The translations under genes were made by a program, and so were the position numbers. Shown here one piece after another: positions 39,501 to 48,294 of a stretch of 64,000 nt of DNA (positions within the stretch are counted from its first letter, which is position 1; every line of letters begins with the position of its first letter). A model generated the notes under the pieces. It had not been told where the DNA came from and did not search any database. It saw nothing but the letters and a program-made list of their open reading frames with translations. Source of the DNA: Lentzea indica (GTDB lineage Bacteria > Actinomycetota > Actinomycetes > Mycobacteriales > Pseudonocardiaceae); the NCBI RefSeq assembly GCF_012184385.1, contig NZ_VSRL01000019.1, positions 1 to 64,000 on the forward strand. Direction: 5' to 3'.

Positions 39501-41010
39501 GCGCCGCCGTGCGGCCGGCGGTGAATGCCGCGCCGGTCGGCTTCGGCAGGGCCGATCGGTCGAGCTTTCCGTTGGGACTCAACGGAAAGCGATCAAGGAG
39601 CACGAACGCCGACGGCACCAGGTGACTCGGCAGGCGGTCGGCGACGAACCTGCGCAGTTCGTCGGGTGACGGCCGCTTTCCGTTGGCCGGAACCAGGTAT
39701 GCCACCAGCCGCTTGTGGCCGTCGTCCTGCCGGGCGAGGACGACGACCTCGCCGAACGGGCGCAGCGCCGCCTCGATCTCGCCGGGTTCGACCCGGAACC
39801 CGCGGATCTTGACCTGGTGGTCGGTGCGGCCGACGAACTCGAGCTCACCGTTCGCGTTCCAGCGAACCAGGTCGCCGGTGGAGTACATGCGTTCGCCCGG
39901 CGCCCCGTACGGGTCGGCGATGAACCGGTCGGCCGTGAGTCCTGGGCGGTTCAGGTACCCGCGGGCGAGGCCGATGCCGCTCACGTGAAGCTCACCGGGC
40001 GTACCTACCGGCACGGGGGCGAGGTTCTCGTCGAGGACGTGGACCTTCGTGTTCCAGATCGGTCTGCCGATCGGGGGCACGCCGCCCGGCGACAGCGGGT
40101 CGCTCCACGTCGTGACCACCGTCGACTCGGTGGGGCCGTAGGCGTTGATCATGCGGCGGCCCGGTGCCCACCGGTCGACCAGGCCGGCCGGGCAGGCGTC
40201 GCCGCCGACGATCGGCCCGCGGAAGCACGGGAGATCGGCGGCGGGCACGGTGGCCAGCGCCACCGGCGGAACCAGGGCGTGCGTGATCCGCTGCTCGGCC
40301 AGCACGTGTGCGAGATGCTCACCGAGCAGTGGTCCCGGTGGCGGGACGACCAGCGCCGCTCCCGCGGGCAGTGACATGCAGAGTTCGAGTACGGAGGCGT
40401 CGAAGCTGGGGGAGGAGAACTGGAGGACGCCGTCGCCGGGCCGGACCTGGAAGTGGTCGATCTCCGCGGCGGAGAAGCTGGCGATGCCGCGGTGGGTGAC
40501 GACGACGCCCTTGGGTGTGCCCGTCGATCCGGAGGTGTATATGACGTAGGCGGGGTGCGCGGGCAGCGGCCGAACGCCGGTTGGCCCGTCCTCTGTGGAC
40601 AGTGCTGCCGCCTCGACCAGGTCATGGTCGACCACCAGAACGGGTTTGGCGTCACCGAGCATGAACGCGATGCGCTCCGGCGGGTAGTCCGGGTCGATCG
40701 GCAGGTACGCGGCACCGGCCTTCAGCACGGCGAGCTGTGCCACCACGATGTCCGCGGAGCGCGGCAGTGCCAGTGCGACGATCTTCTCGGGACCCGCGCC
40801 GCGGCTGATCAGCAGGTGTGCCAGCCGGTTCGCCGCCGCGTCGAGCTCGGCGAAGGTCAGCTCCCCGCCGGGATGGATCACCGCAGGAGCCTCCGGCCGC
40901 GTCCGCGCCTGCGCCTCGACGAGTTCGGCGAGCGTGGCCCACGGGACGGGACGATCGGTGCCGGTGCATGCCTCGACAGCGGGCGGAGCGAAAGTGTCGG
41001 GAGAAGCCAT
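33559..41010 (-). CDS. NRPS-1, first segment: loading A-T, module 2 (C-A-T-E), C3
   Basis: The ATG at 41010-41008 is chosen because AAAGGTG lies 9 nt upstream; the GTG at 41022 would overlap that ribosome-binding site. The protein opens with A1 (40.9-39.5 kb; pocket DALLIGAVV) and T1 (39.40), with no starter C domain, so the peptide N-terminus should be free. Then come C2 LCL ([20 protein letters not shown] at 38.85), A2 (37.9-36.4; DAYWWGGTF, valine-like), T2 (36.33), E2 (36.2-35.0; [14 protein letters not shown]) and C3 DCL ([16 protein letters not shown]). The C3 motif reads FDHVVLDG, with Asp for the first His. The whole NRPS-1 with its three missing bases restored would be about 5865 aa. 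It starts 64 bp after the stop of the thioesterase gene. Confidence 0.93.
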
Positions 41011-41086
41011 TGATGGCAACACCTTTCAGCGCGCATGCGGCGGCACGGCGGATTGATCGCGGGACCGCGATTAAGGAATTTTATGT

Positions 41087-42376
41087 TTAGAAGTCGACGC
41101 GGGCGGCTGTGCGGCCGGTTATCTGAATACCGTGAACCCGCTGCACGTCGTCAGGCAGGAAACGGCCGGCCTGCACGAACTCGCCCGTCCAGGGGTCGTT
41201 GATCGAGAACGCCAGGCCCTCATACGGGATCAATTGCGCGGAGAGTTCACCGTCAATGGTCAAGCGGAGCCCATCGCCATCCGCTATCGCGATCGAATAC
41301 TCCGTGTCACCGTTTCGGTAACGTCCCGCACAGGCCGCTGGTGGCGGTATTGGCCGGGGTGAGCCGGAAAGCGGCTCGTGATCGCCGACCACCAGTCCCG
41401 CCGACCGCAGCTCCGGGATGAGCTGTTTCCACATCTGGTACCCGGAACTCGAATTGGTGGTCAGGGCGACCACGGTGCCGCTGTCCGGCTGAATTCGCAG
41501 GTGGCACGACGTGCCATCGCCCATGCCGTCGTGCCCGAGCCACGTGCCGCCGTACACGGCGAGACCGAGGCCCCAGCCTTCGGCGAGGCCGAACGGGTCG
41601 GCGCCGGGCTGCGGTTTGTGCATCGTCGCCAGCGCGTCGGCGGAGATGATGCCGCCGTCGCCGGGGAGGTGCATGCGGCCGAAGGTGACCAGGTCCAGTG
41701 CGCTCATGGCCAGTGCGCCCGTTGCCGCCTCGGCGTCGGCCAACGACTGCTCAACCGGCCTGATCGCGCCGGTGGCACGGTTCACCGTATGGCCTGTGGC
41801 GACCTGACGAGGGGTGTCGGCGCGGCCGACGAACGCCGGCGTGATGCCCAGGGGGCGGAGCAGCAACACCTCGGCTGCTTCGGCCCAGGTCATGCCGGTG
41901 ACCAGCTCGACGAGGTGCGCCACGATGACGTAACCGACGTTGGAGTACGAGAAGCAGGTACCCGGTGGCAGGACGGGGACGAGTGCGCAGCAGTCCTGCA
42001 GGTGGCGCCGGGGCGAAGTGGCGTCATCCGGTTCGAAATCGCTGGTCAGCCCACCCGTGTGGCTGAGCAGGTGGCGGAGCGTCAGTCCGGGGGACAGGCG
42101 CCGCAGTTCACTGCTGTGTTCCATGACGGGCGTGTCCAGGTCGAGATCGCCGTCTGACACGAGCGCCATCGCGAGTGTGGCGGTGAACGCCTTCGTGACG
42201 GACCCGATCGGGATGGCGGTGTCGCGCTGCACGGTCAGGGCGCTGCCGAGCTCGGTCACGCCGAACTCCCAGGTCAGCGTTTCGCCGCGGTGGTGGATGG
42301 TCAGTTGGGCGCCGGGCACCTGGCGTGTCTGGGCGGTGCACTTGAACCGGCGGGAGATGATGTCTGTGTCGAACAT
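41087..42376 (-). CDS. PBP-type (beta-lactamase-fold) thioesterase, probable peptide cyclase
   Basis: This 429-aa serine hydrolase has the class C beta-lactamase/PBP4 triad of motifs: S59-V-T-K62, Y144-S-N and H282-D-G. After about residue 335 a small beta-rich tail (AACAGRYRNGDTEYSIAI...) resembles the lipocalin-like domain of this group. No signal peptide is visible (MFDTDIISRRF), so it is cytoplasmic, unlike a cell-wall PBP or a resistance beta-lactamase. Stand-alone enzymes of this architecture (for example SurE of surugamide biosynthesis) release and head-to-tail cyclise peptides from NRPSs that lack a thioesterase and end in a D-residue. The NRPS directly downstream ends in T-E with no TE, exactly that situation. 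The cyclase role is inference from architecture and context. It is the first gene of the operon. Confidence 0.88.
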   Translation of the reverse strand: MFDTDIISRRFKCTAQTRQVPGAQLTIHHRGETLTWEFGVTELGSALTVQRDTAIPIGSVTKAFTATLAMALVSDGDLDLDTPVMEHSSELRRLSPGLTLRHLLSHTGGLTSDFEPDDATSPRRHLQDCCALVPVLPPGTCFSYSNVGYVIVAHLVELVTGMTWAEAAEVLLLRPLGITPAFVGRADTPRQVATGHTVNRATGAIRPVEQSLADAEAATGALAMSALDLVTFGRMHLPGDGGIISADALATMHKPQPGADPFGLAEGWGLGLAVYGGTWLGHDGMGDGTSCHLRIQPDSGTVVALTTNSSSGYQMWKQLIPELRSAGLVVGDHEPLSGSPRPIPPPAACAGRYRNGDTEYSIAIADGDGLRLTIDGELSAQLIPYEGLAFSINDPWTGEFVQAGRFLPDDVQRVHGIQITGRTAARVDF

Positions 42377-43479
42377 GTTGATCTTCGAACCTTTCCGGGG
42401 TGGCTGGTTCGAAAGCGCGCTGGCGGCTGTCGGTCCCGTTGGTCAGACGTCACGACGTGGGCGGCGGCGTGACGAGCCGGCGGTTCGAAGGCAAAGGGCT
42501 GCCGCGGTTATCAACGAGGTGTGAAGTCATGTAGGTTTCAAAACTTGTGAAAGTTGCCGCTAGGCGCGGAAGCCGGTCGGCGCTCATCGTTCCTCGTCGT
42601 GTTCCCCAGGATGCCTGACAGGGTCGAGGTGCGTCCGGACTTGCTAGCCGGGCCGCGTTGGGGAACGCATTCTGGCTCCTTCGGTTTCGGGGATCGGTTC
42701 TTTGTTGCATCGTTTGGCGTCAGACTTAAGTTGACATCAGCCATCATAACGCGGGGGACCGCCAAACGGAGGATTCGGCCCGAATCAAGGCGGCTGGCGC
42801 GGGTGATCTAGACTGAGATAACTCGCTGTTTGTCGACCTTTCGCCGAGAATCACCCGAACGGGGCGTTTGGACTTCATCGTCTCGTAAAGTCGTGACAAG
42901 TTGATGCGAGGGTCGTTCGCGTCGAAGATTTGTAGTGAGTAATGTTGCCGGGAAATCCACGCCTCGTGGAATTCGTCCCACCTGCCGGCTGCTGGTCCAT
43001 TGAGGACGACTGCGCAAAGCAATGGCCGCCGCCGACGGAGTGTCGGCGGCGGCCTGTTGTGCACGGAGGGAGGAGTGTTCGGGTCCCTCAGGTGGCCGTC
43101 ACGTTCGTGACGCGACAGATCAGCCCGATCGAGCTGTGCAAACGGATGGTGTCACCGGGAGACGGTCACCGAACTGCAGCCAGCTCGACATGCGTACCCA
43201 GCCACCGTCGGTCAGGCCGCGTGGTGGCTCGCCGTCCTCGAGGCACGGTGCCAGATCTGCGAGGTGAACCGCTTGCTGAACACGTCCACGCCGCCCTTGC
43301 TGGTCGCCATCACCGTCGCCCTTCTTCCGCCACCTCCGGCAGAACGACATCCACGAAGGTCCGGTCGGATTCGCCTCCCGCGCAACAGGTTCTGCGCGGC
43401 GGTCAGCGACTCCGGGTACCAGTAGGCCGCTGCTGATCACCGCGGGAGATCCTGCGACGGCACGAGCCGCTGCGCACCG
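42377..43479 (+). other. Long intergenic stretch upstream of the NRPS operon
   Basis: I see no confident gene here. The segment nearest 42376 must hold the promoter of the minus-strand operon, but no clear -35/-10 pair stands out. Short open frames on both strands (for example minus strand 42744-43064, with YSLQIFDANDPRINLSRLYE) have no family I recognise. On the minus strand around 43150-43440 broken pieces such as GGVDVFSKRFTSQIWHRA suggest a decayed gene of unknown type. A strong hairpin lies at 43023-43053. Confidence 0.5.
43023..43053. terminator. 13-bp perfect hairpin, probable terminator
   Basis: GGCCGCCGCCGAC (43023-43035) pairs perfectly with GTCGGCGGCGGCC (43041-43053) across a GGAGT loop. 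On the plus strand it is followed by TGTTGTG. No intact gene ends immediately beside it, so it may be left from a lost gene, or it may insulate the NRPS operon from its neighbours. Confidence 0.5.
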
Positions 43480-43870
43480 GTTCGTGAGCGTCGACAGTCG
43501 GGTGCGGCAGCGGATCCTGCGGTCGGTGGACTTGTCGCTGAGCCGCGAGGTGTCCGACGAGCCGTTCGACCTGGCGCCGCCGCCTGCTGCGGGCCGCGCC
43601 GACCGAGAGCGGACCGGACGAGCACGTGCCCACCCCGGCCTCGCACCATTTGGTGTGCGACGGCTGGTCGTTGCCGGTCTGCTCCGCCGAGCTGGTGTCG
43701 GTCCACTGTGGACTCGGCTGTGCTCGAACGGTGTGCGCGCTTGGGCCGCCGACGCGGGCGTTACACCGTTCATGGTGCTGCTGGCCGGTTCACAGTGTTG
43801 ATGCACCCCCACACCGGTCAGCGCGACATCGCGATCGGCGTGCCGGTGGGATGTTCGTCGGCACACCGAT
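43480..43870 (+). pseudogene. Decayed NRPS condensation-domain relic
   Basis: Three frames must be combined to read condensation-domain motifs in the right order. EVSDEPFDLAPP (frame 2) corresponds to the pre-core FDL region. GPDEHVPTPASHHLVCDGWSL (frame 3) contains HHxxxDGWS. RAWAADAGVTPFMVLLAG (frame 2) and HTGQRDIAIGVPVG (frame 1) match the TPFMVLLAA and GQxDIxxGxP motifs. Several frameshifts and lost segments separate them. It runs opposite to the present NRPS operon and diverges from it in sequence. It is therefore a remnant of another synthetase, not a copy of a current domain. Confidence 0.65.
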
Positions 43871-44145
43871 GATTCGGTCCGCAGTGCTGGCGGCTCCTAG
43901 CAGATGCGGTTGGTCATCCGGGGTCGACGCCTTCGGCCGGTCTGAGCAGGGTTGCACGGCGATGCGGAACGTCAGCGTCACTGGAGCCCGCGCCAGGCGA
44001 GGGAACGATGGTGACCATCGTCCTTCCGGTCGACTCCGAGGCGGAATCGCCGCAACCGTAGAGCAACCGGGTGTGACCGGGTCGCGCTACTCGGGACCCG
44101 GAACCTTGTGACATCGAAACGGTGGATGTGCACAAGGGAGCCTCA

Positions 44146-45708
44146 GTGATCACAACTCGTGTGGTGGCGGCAGCGGCGGCGTTCGGTGTCGCGGTGCTGG
44201 GTCTGCTCGGCGCCGGTGGCGTGGCGAACGCGTCGGCCGCGGAGGGTGAGATCCGGCCGGTGCCGGGTGCCCGGGTCGTGGGCGACCGCTACATCGCGGT
44301 GTTCAAGAACAGCACCGGCGGCACGGGCGCGGCCGGCGAGGTGGCGGGCCGGTTCGGCGGCCGGTTGCGCTCCACCTGGTCGTCGGCTCTGCACGGCTTC
44401 TCCGTGGAGATGACCGAGGCGCAGGCCCGCCGGCTGGCCGCGGACCCCCGCATCGCCTACGTGCAGCCGGTCACCGAGGTCCACATGAGCGACACGCAGT
44501 CCGGCGCCACCTGGGGCCTGGACCGGCTGGACCAGCGCGCGCTGCCGCTGGACACCAAGTACAGCTACACCACCACGGCGGGCAATGTCACCGCCTACAT
44601 CCTCGACACCGGCATCCGCACCAGCCACGCCGAGTTCGGCGGCCGGGCCAGTGTCGGGTTCGACGCGATCGGCGACGGTCGCAACGGCCAGGACTGCCAG
44701 GGTCACGGCACGCACGTGGCGGGCACCGTCGGCGGCACCAGGCACGGGGTGGCCAAGCAGGTCAAGCTGGTCGCGGTGCGGGTACTCAACTGCCAGGGCT
44801 CCGGGACCAGCGAGCAGATCGTCAACGGCATCAACTGGGTGACCCAGAACGCGGCCAAGCCCGCGGTGGTGAACATGAGCCTCGGCGGCGGCGCGAACTC
44901 CGTGATCGACCAGGCGGTGCGCACCTCGATCGCCTCGGGCCTGACCTACGCGGTCGCCGCGGGCAACGGCAACGCCCAGGGCGTGCACCAGGACGCCTGC
45001 ACGGTGTCCCCGGCACGGGTGGCCGAGGCCATCACCGTGGGCGCGGTCGACAAGACCGACACCAAGGCCTCCTTCTCCAACTACGGCACCTGCCTGGACC
45101 TGTTCGCCCCTGGCGTGTCCATCACCTCGGCAACCTTCGCGAGCGACACCTCCACCGGCGCGATGAGCGGCACCTCGATGGCCACCCCGCATGTCGCGGG
45201 CGCGGTGGCTTTGCACCTGGCGGCCAACCCGACCGCCACTCCCGTGCAGGTCCACAGTGCACTGGTGAACGCGGCCACCACCGGCTCCGTCCTCAACGCC
45301 ATGACCGGTTCGCCGAACCGGCTGCTGCACACCGGCGTGGTCGCGACTACGCCGGTGGTGCCGTCGGCGTTCACCTCGACGACCGATGTGGTGATCCCCG
45401 GCACCGGTACGGTCACCAGCCCGATCACGGTCTCTGGCCGCACCGGCAACGCCCCGGCCGCCCTGAGGGTGACCGTGGACATCAAGCACACCGCACGCGG
45501 TGACCTGACCATCGACCTGGTCGCTCCGGACGGCAGCGCCTACCGTCTGCTGACCGCCAAGGAGGCCGACTCCACCGACAACCTGGTGGCTCCCTACACC
45601 GTCAACGCCTCCAGTGAGGTCGCCAACGGCATCTGGCAGCTGCGGGTGCAGGACGTGTACCGCGTGATCGACACCGGCTACATCGACTCGTGGGAGCTCA
45701 CCTTCTGA
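44146..45708 (+). CDS. Secreted S8 subtilisin-like protease with P-domain
   Basis: The 520-aa product starts at GTG 44146, preceded by AAGGGAG 6 nt upstream; this start puts a clean signal peptide (ITTRVVAAAAAFGVAVLGLLGAGG... ANA-SA) at the N-terminus, better than the GTG at 44122. An I9 inhibitor prodomain (YIAVFKNS... LHGFSVEMTEAQARRL... IAYVQPV) covers roughly residues 45-120. The catalytic domain has D154 (ILDTGIRTSH), H190 (GHGTHVAGTVGG) and S344 (GTSMATPHVAG), as in aqualysin/proteinase K-type enzymes. Residues 405-520 form a P/homo B domain (ITVSGRTGN, IKHTARGDLTIDLVAPDG, WELTF). It is an exported, self-processing extracellular protease. It stands alone, with no operon partner. Confidence 0.95.
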   Translation: MITTRVVAAAAAFGVAVLGLLGAGGVANASAAEGEIRPVPGARVVGDRYIAVFKNSTGGTGAAGEVAGRFGGRLRSTWSSALHGFSVEMTEAQARRLAADPRIAYVQPVTEVHMSDTQSGATWGLDRLDQRALPLDTKYSYTTTAGNVTAYILDTGIRTSHAEFGGRASVGFDAIGDGRNGQDCQGHGTHVAGTVGGTRHGVAKQVKLVAVRVLNCQGSGTSEQIVNGINWVTQNAAKPAVVNMSLGGGANSVIDQAVRTSIASGLTYAVAAGNGNAQGVHQDACTVSPARVAEAITVGAVDKTDTKASFSNYGTCLDLFAPGVSITSATFASDTSTGAMSGTSMATPHVAGAVALHLAANPTATPVQVHSALVNAATTGSVLNAMTGSPNRLLHTGVVATTPVVPSAFTSTTDVVIPGTGTVTSPITVSGRTGNAPAALRVTVDIKHTARGDLTIDLVAPDGSAYRLLTAKEADSTDNLVAPYTVNASSEVANGIWQLRVQDVYRVIDTGYIDSWELTF

Positions 45709-45737
45709 AGTGGATTCTCCATTCGCACTACTGCCGG

Positions 45738-46105
45738 CTACCCCAGCACGACCATCCGCGAGGGCTTGGTGACCTTCTGCCTGGGCAGCTTCCAGCCGTC
45801 CACTGCCATCGCGGCGGTGGGGAAGGCGCCCATGCGCTTGCCGGTCTCGCGCTCGGGTTCGTCGGGGCGGACGAGATCGGGTTCGCCGGGCGGGTAGCGG
45901 ACCACTCGTCGTAGGAGATGTCCGCGACGCGCAGCAGGCCGGTGTCGCAGGTGATGTCGTCCTCGATGACGGTGTGGTCGATGAGCTCGCTGTCGATCAC
46001 GATGGTCCAGCCCTGTTCGGCCCACCGGGAGACGCGGCCCTCGGTGTGCTCATCCAGGAACTCGACCGCCGGCGCACACAGCAACGGCCTCCGCTCCGAG
46101 CGCAC
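45738..46105 (-). CDS. Conserved hypothetical protein of about 122 aa, frameshifted
   Basis: The N-terminal part from GTG 46105 reads as ordinary protein (RRPLLCAPAVEFLDEHTEG, GWTIVIDSELIDHTVIEDDI, DISYDEW). The rest is in another frame (RYPPGEPDLVRPDEP, RMGAFPTAAMAVDGWKLP, KPSRMVVLG). Adding one base at about 45900 (GTGGTCC to GTGGGTCC on the coding strand) joins them as YDEWVRYPPGEP. The protein has no signal peptide or membrane segment. I do not recognise the family. It is convergent with the protease gene, whose end is 30 bp away. Confidence 0.55.
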
Positions 46106-46435
46106 TTCGCCGAACAGCGGACGGACGATGTCGTCCCGCTGCTACGGCGCGAGGATGAGGGCCTGCGCTTGGCCGGCACGCGGGAAACAGAAGTGGGTGC
46201 CGCGTTTGCGGCAGCGGCGCCGCCCACCCTGACGTCGATGGCCTGACGATCGCTCGGCGTCAGGCCGAACCTGGACGGCGAACGGGAGGAAGGTGCGTTC
46301 AATGCTGCAGTGCTGGCGGCGGGTGTGGGTTGAGTGTGACGACGACTGGCCTCGAAGGGCTGACGCCCATCGGGTGCGTCTGGGGTCCGAGGACGACATG
46401 TCGTGACGAGCCTGGCTTGTTGTGTGCCCCTATCG

Positions 46436-46463
46436 GTTGATATTGATCAACTATCGAGTTGAT
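46436..46463. promoter_or_regulatory. Triple GTTGAT half-site, putative operator
   Basis: GTTGAT-ATTG-ATCAAC-TATCGA-GTTGAT gives two overlapping inverted repeats with 6-bp arms in a locally AT-rich patch about 200 bp before the module I genes. Spacing and symmetry suggest a dimer-binding site for a regulator. No partner regulator can be assigned from sequence. The rest of 46106-46663 has no credible gene. Confidence 0.4.
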
Positions 46464-46663
46464 CTCCTCGGTCGCCGCAGGATTCTTTGCTTTGTTGTGG
46501 TTGGATCGTCGCGCGATGCGATCGACTGTGCTTGTCGATATTCCTCGGCAGATGGTTCTTGTGTGCGTCTGGTGAGGTTCATGGTGCGGAGGAAGACTGA
46601 GAGCGCTCTGCATCCGATCTGTTGGTAGCAAAACAATTCATGAGCTGTTCCTTTGGAGTGATC

Positions 46664-47137
46664 TTGGCTGAACGACACGACCCGCCGCTGTTCTTACGCA
46701 TGTGGTGGAGCATGCCGACCTGGTGTCGCATTGCGCCTGTCGTGGGTGGCACGCTGCTCGCGCCGATGGCACTGCTTCCCGTCGCGGTGCCGTGGTCGTC
46801 ATCCCAGGTGCCGGATGTCGGCGCTCCGGCGACGCCGAGTACAACAATCCCGGTGCCGTCGAGTCCTTTCGCTGTGGCGGACATCGAGTCCCCTGGTGCC
46901 GTCACGACGATCACCAAGGTCACGACGACACCGTCGCCCGCGGTGCCACCGACACCTGCGCCGGCCGCGCCGGCCCAGCCCCCGCAGCAGGCCAATCCAC
47001 GCGACGACGCCATCGGCACCGTGCACACCGGATCGCCGTGTTCCTCGCAGGGGGAAGTGGCTCAGGCGTACGCGGACAGTGCCCCGACGGTGTGCGCGAT
47101 CGCCGGGGACGGCACGCTGCGGTGGAGGAAGGCGTGA
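46664..47137 (+). CDS. Module I protein A: proline-rich single-TM protein
   Basis: After a short N-terminus (ERHDPPLFLRMWWSMP) comes one hydrophobic segment (APVVGGTLLAPMALLPVAV). A Pro/Thr/Ala-rich low-complexity stretch follows (VTTTPSPAVPPTPAPAAPAQPPQQ) and then a small tail with two Cys. The protein should be a membrane-anchored stalk with its tail outside the cell. The TTG at 46664 is taken as the start because GGAGTGATC directly precedes it. The same GGAGTGATCTTG string precedes the paralogue at 55515, while the in-frame GTG lies inside the ribosome-binding site. It overlaps the next gene by GTGA. No known family; function unknown. Confidence 0.65.
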   Translation: MAERHDPPLFLRMWWSMPTWCRIAPVVGGTLLAPMALLPVAVPWSSSQVPDVGAPATPSTTIPVPSSPFAVADIESPGAVTTITKVTTTPSPAVPPTPAPAAPAQPPQQANPRDDAIGTVHTGSPCSSQGEVAQAYADSAPTVCAIAGDGTLRWRKA

Positions 47138-47817
47138 CCGTCCACACGTTGGTGGCCAAGGCCGGTGCTGGTGCGCTGCGCGTGATGCAGAACGGTCCTG
47201 GCGCCTATCACTGTCCGGCCGGACACGGCGCGCTGCGGGTGTGGCCGGATGAGAACGCACCATCCGAGCTGAGCCTCGTGTGCACCCGGTGCGGTCACCG
47301 GATCATGGTGGACGCCGCGCTGATCGAACTGGCCGAGAGGGACGCGGCGACAGTCGAGGTGACCGAGCCGGAGCCGATGGTGCGGTTGCCCGGCGGTGCC
47401 GCGCCGCGCGGTCTTGGCCCGGACGGCACGGTGCGCACGACCGGTTGGGTGCAGCTCGGGAAGCTTCGGGTGAGCTCTGGGTTCTGCGCGGCGCAGGCGG
47501 CGTTTCTCGCCACCGCGCCACTGATCCAGGTGATCCCGTGGATATCGGTCGTCGCGACGCCGCTGGGCTATCTGGCGTGGAAGTTGTGCAGCACGACGTG
47601 GTTTCCGGCATCGCAAGCGGTGAACGTGCGGCGCGTTCGGGTCGAAGAACTCACCGCAGGGCAACAGATCCGCCTCTATGGCGCGGCTGGCCCCGTGGGC
47701 GAGGTGAGCGCGGTGGCCGCGGACGCGGCAGGACGGATCCGGCTGCGGATGGTTGGTGGCCGTGAGTTGCTGCGACGGTCCGGGCAACTGGTGTGGCAGG
47801 TCGACCTGCGGAACTGA
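47134..47817 (+). CDS. Module I protein B: zinc-ribbon membrane protein
   Basis: The 227-aa protein starts at GTG 47134, overlapping protein A by 4 bp. Residues 25-60 contain a zinc-ribbon-like pair, CPAGHGALRVWPD and LVCTRCGHR. A linker with LPGGAAPRGLGPDGTVRTTGW follows, then a hydrophobic hairpin (AAFLATAPLIQVIPWISVVATPLGYLAW) and a C-terminal beta-rich domain (ELTAGQQIRLYGAAGPVGEVSAV... LVWQVDLRN). The protein at 54257-54937 shares every one of these parts, including the exact ends VRTTGWVQ, LTAGQQIRLYG and WQVDLRN. I do not recognise a named family. The conserved Cys/His set suggests metal binding on the cytoplasmic side. Confidence 0.75.
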   Translation: MTVHTLVAKAGAGALRVMQNGPGAYHCPAGHGALRVWPDENAPSELSLVCTRCGHRIMVDAALIELAERDAATVEVTEPEPMVRLPGGAAPRGLGPDGTVRTTGWVQLGKLRVSSGFCAAQAAFLATAPLIQVIPWISVVATPLGYLAWKLCSTTWFPASQAVNVRRVRVEELTAGQQIRLYGAAGPVGEVSAVAADAAGRIRLRMVGGRELLRRSGQLVWQVDLRN

Positions 47818-47884
47818 GGCAATCCTGCGGCGGTCCAGCGCGGTGGGAACTGACGACACCTTTGTTTCGTCACCAGGTGCCGAG

Positions 47885-48265
47885 GCTGACTTCCATGTCG
47901 GTGGGTAGCCGTTGAGCCGGTGCCGCTGTTGATCACCAGACGGTTGCCGTACAGGTCGTCTGGTTGGCCACGGCGGTGCCGTCGACCTTGTTGTGGTTGC
48001 CTGCCAGGAAGATCTTTCCTTTTGGGGGTGAACACGATGCCGGTCAGGGTGATGTAGTTGCCGGTGCGCCTGACAGCGTTCTGGCCGCACGCACCCGTGC
48101 CCTTGTGGCTGAAGGCGGTGATGTTCACGTCGGCGATGTCGATCTTGCCTTCGGTGTGGTGGATCCTCGGGGCGATGGTGCCTGCGGTGAGGTATGCCCT
48201 TTTGCCGGAGCCAGGTCTCGTTGATGGTGGTGCCGCCGTCGCGTACCCACAGGTCAGCGCAACCT
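47885..48265 (-). pseudogene. Frameshifted relic of a beta-helix-like surface protein
   Basis: Pieces in three frames read consecutively: CADLWVRDGGTTINETWLRQ, then KAYLTAGTIAPRIHHTEG and IDIADVNITAFSHKGTGACGQ, then GKIFLAGNHNKVDGTAVANQ, and finally DDLYGNRLVINSGTG. This pattern of short beta-turns (TPKGKIFLAGN... GTAVAN... YGNRLVI) resembles the repeat found at the end of pilus-assembly/polymer-like surface proteins. Three single-base changes, near 48197, 48021 and 47955, break it, and no clear start or stop remains. It lies in the 478-bp gap between module I and the giant surface protein, otherwise empty, and is read in the same direction as the latter. The family assignment is tentative. 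Confidence 0.4.
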
Positions 48266-48294
48266 GACGAAGCACCACCAGCCGCCTCTTGCCC

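Noticed and set aside
41087-42376. Beta-lactamase or D-aminopeptidase conferring resistance
   Set aside because: The SxxK/YxN motifs fit, but there is no signal peptide and the gene is cotranscribed with a TE-less NRPS. The PBP-type thioesterase reading explains context and architecture better.
42538-43064. Small genes on the minus strand (75 and 106 codons)
   Set aside because: No ribosome-binding site, no recognisable family and codon use unlike neighbours; left as unresolved intergenic DNA.
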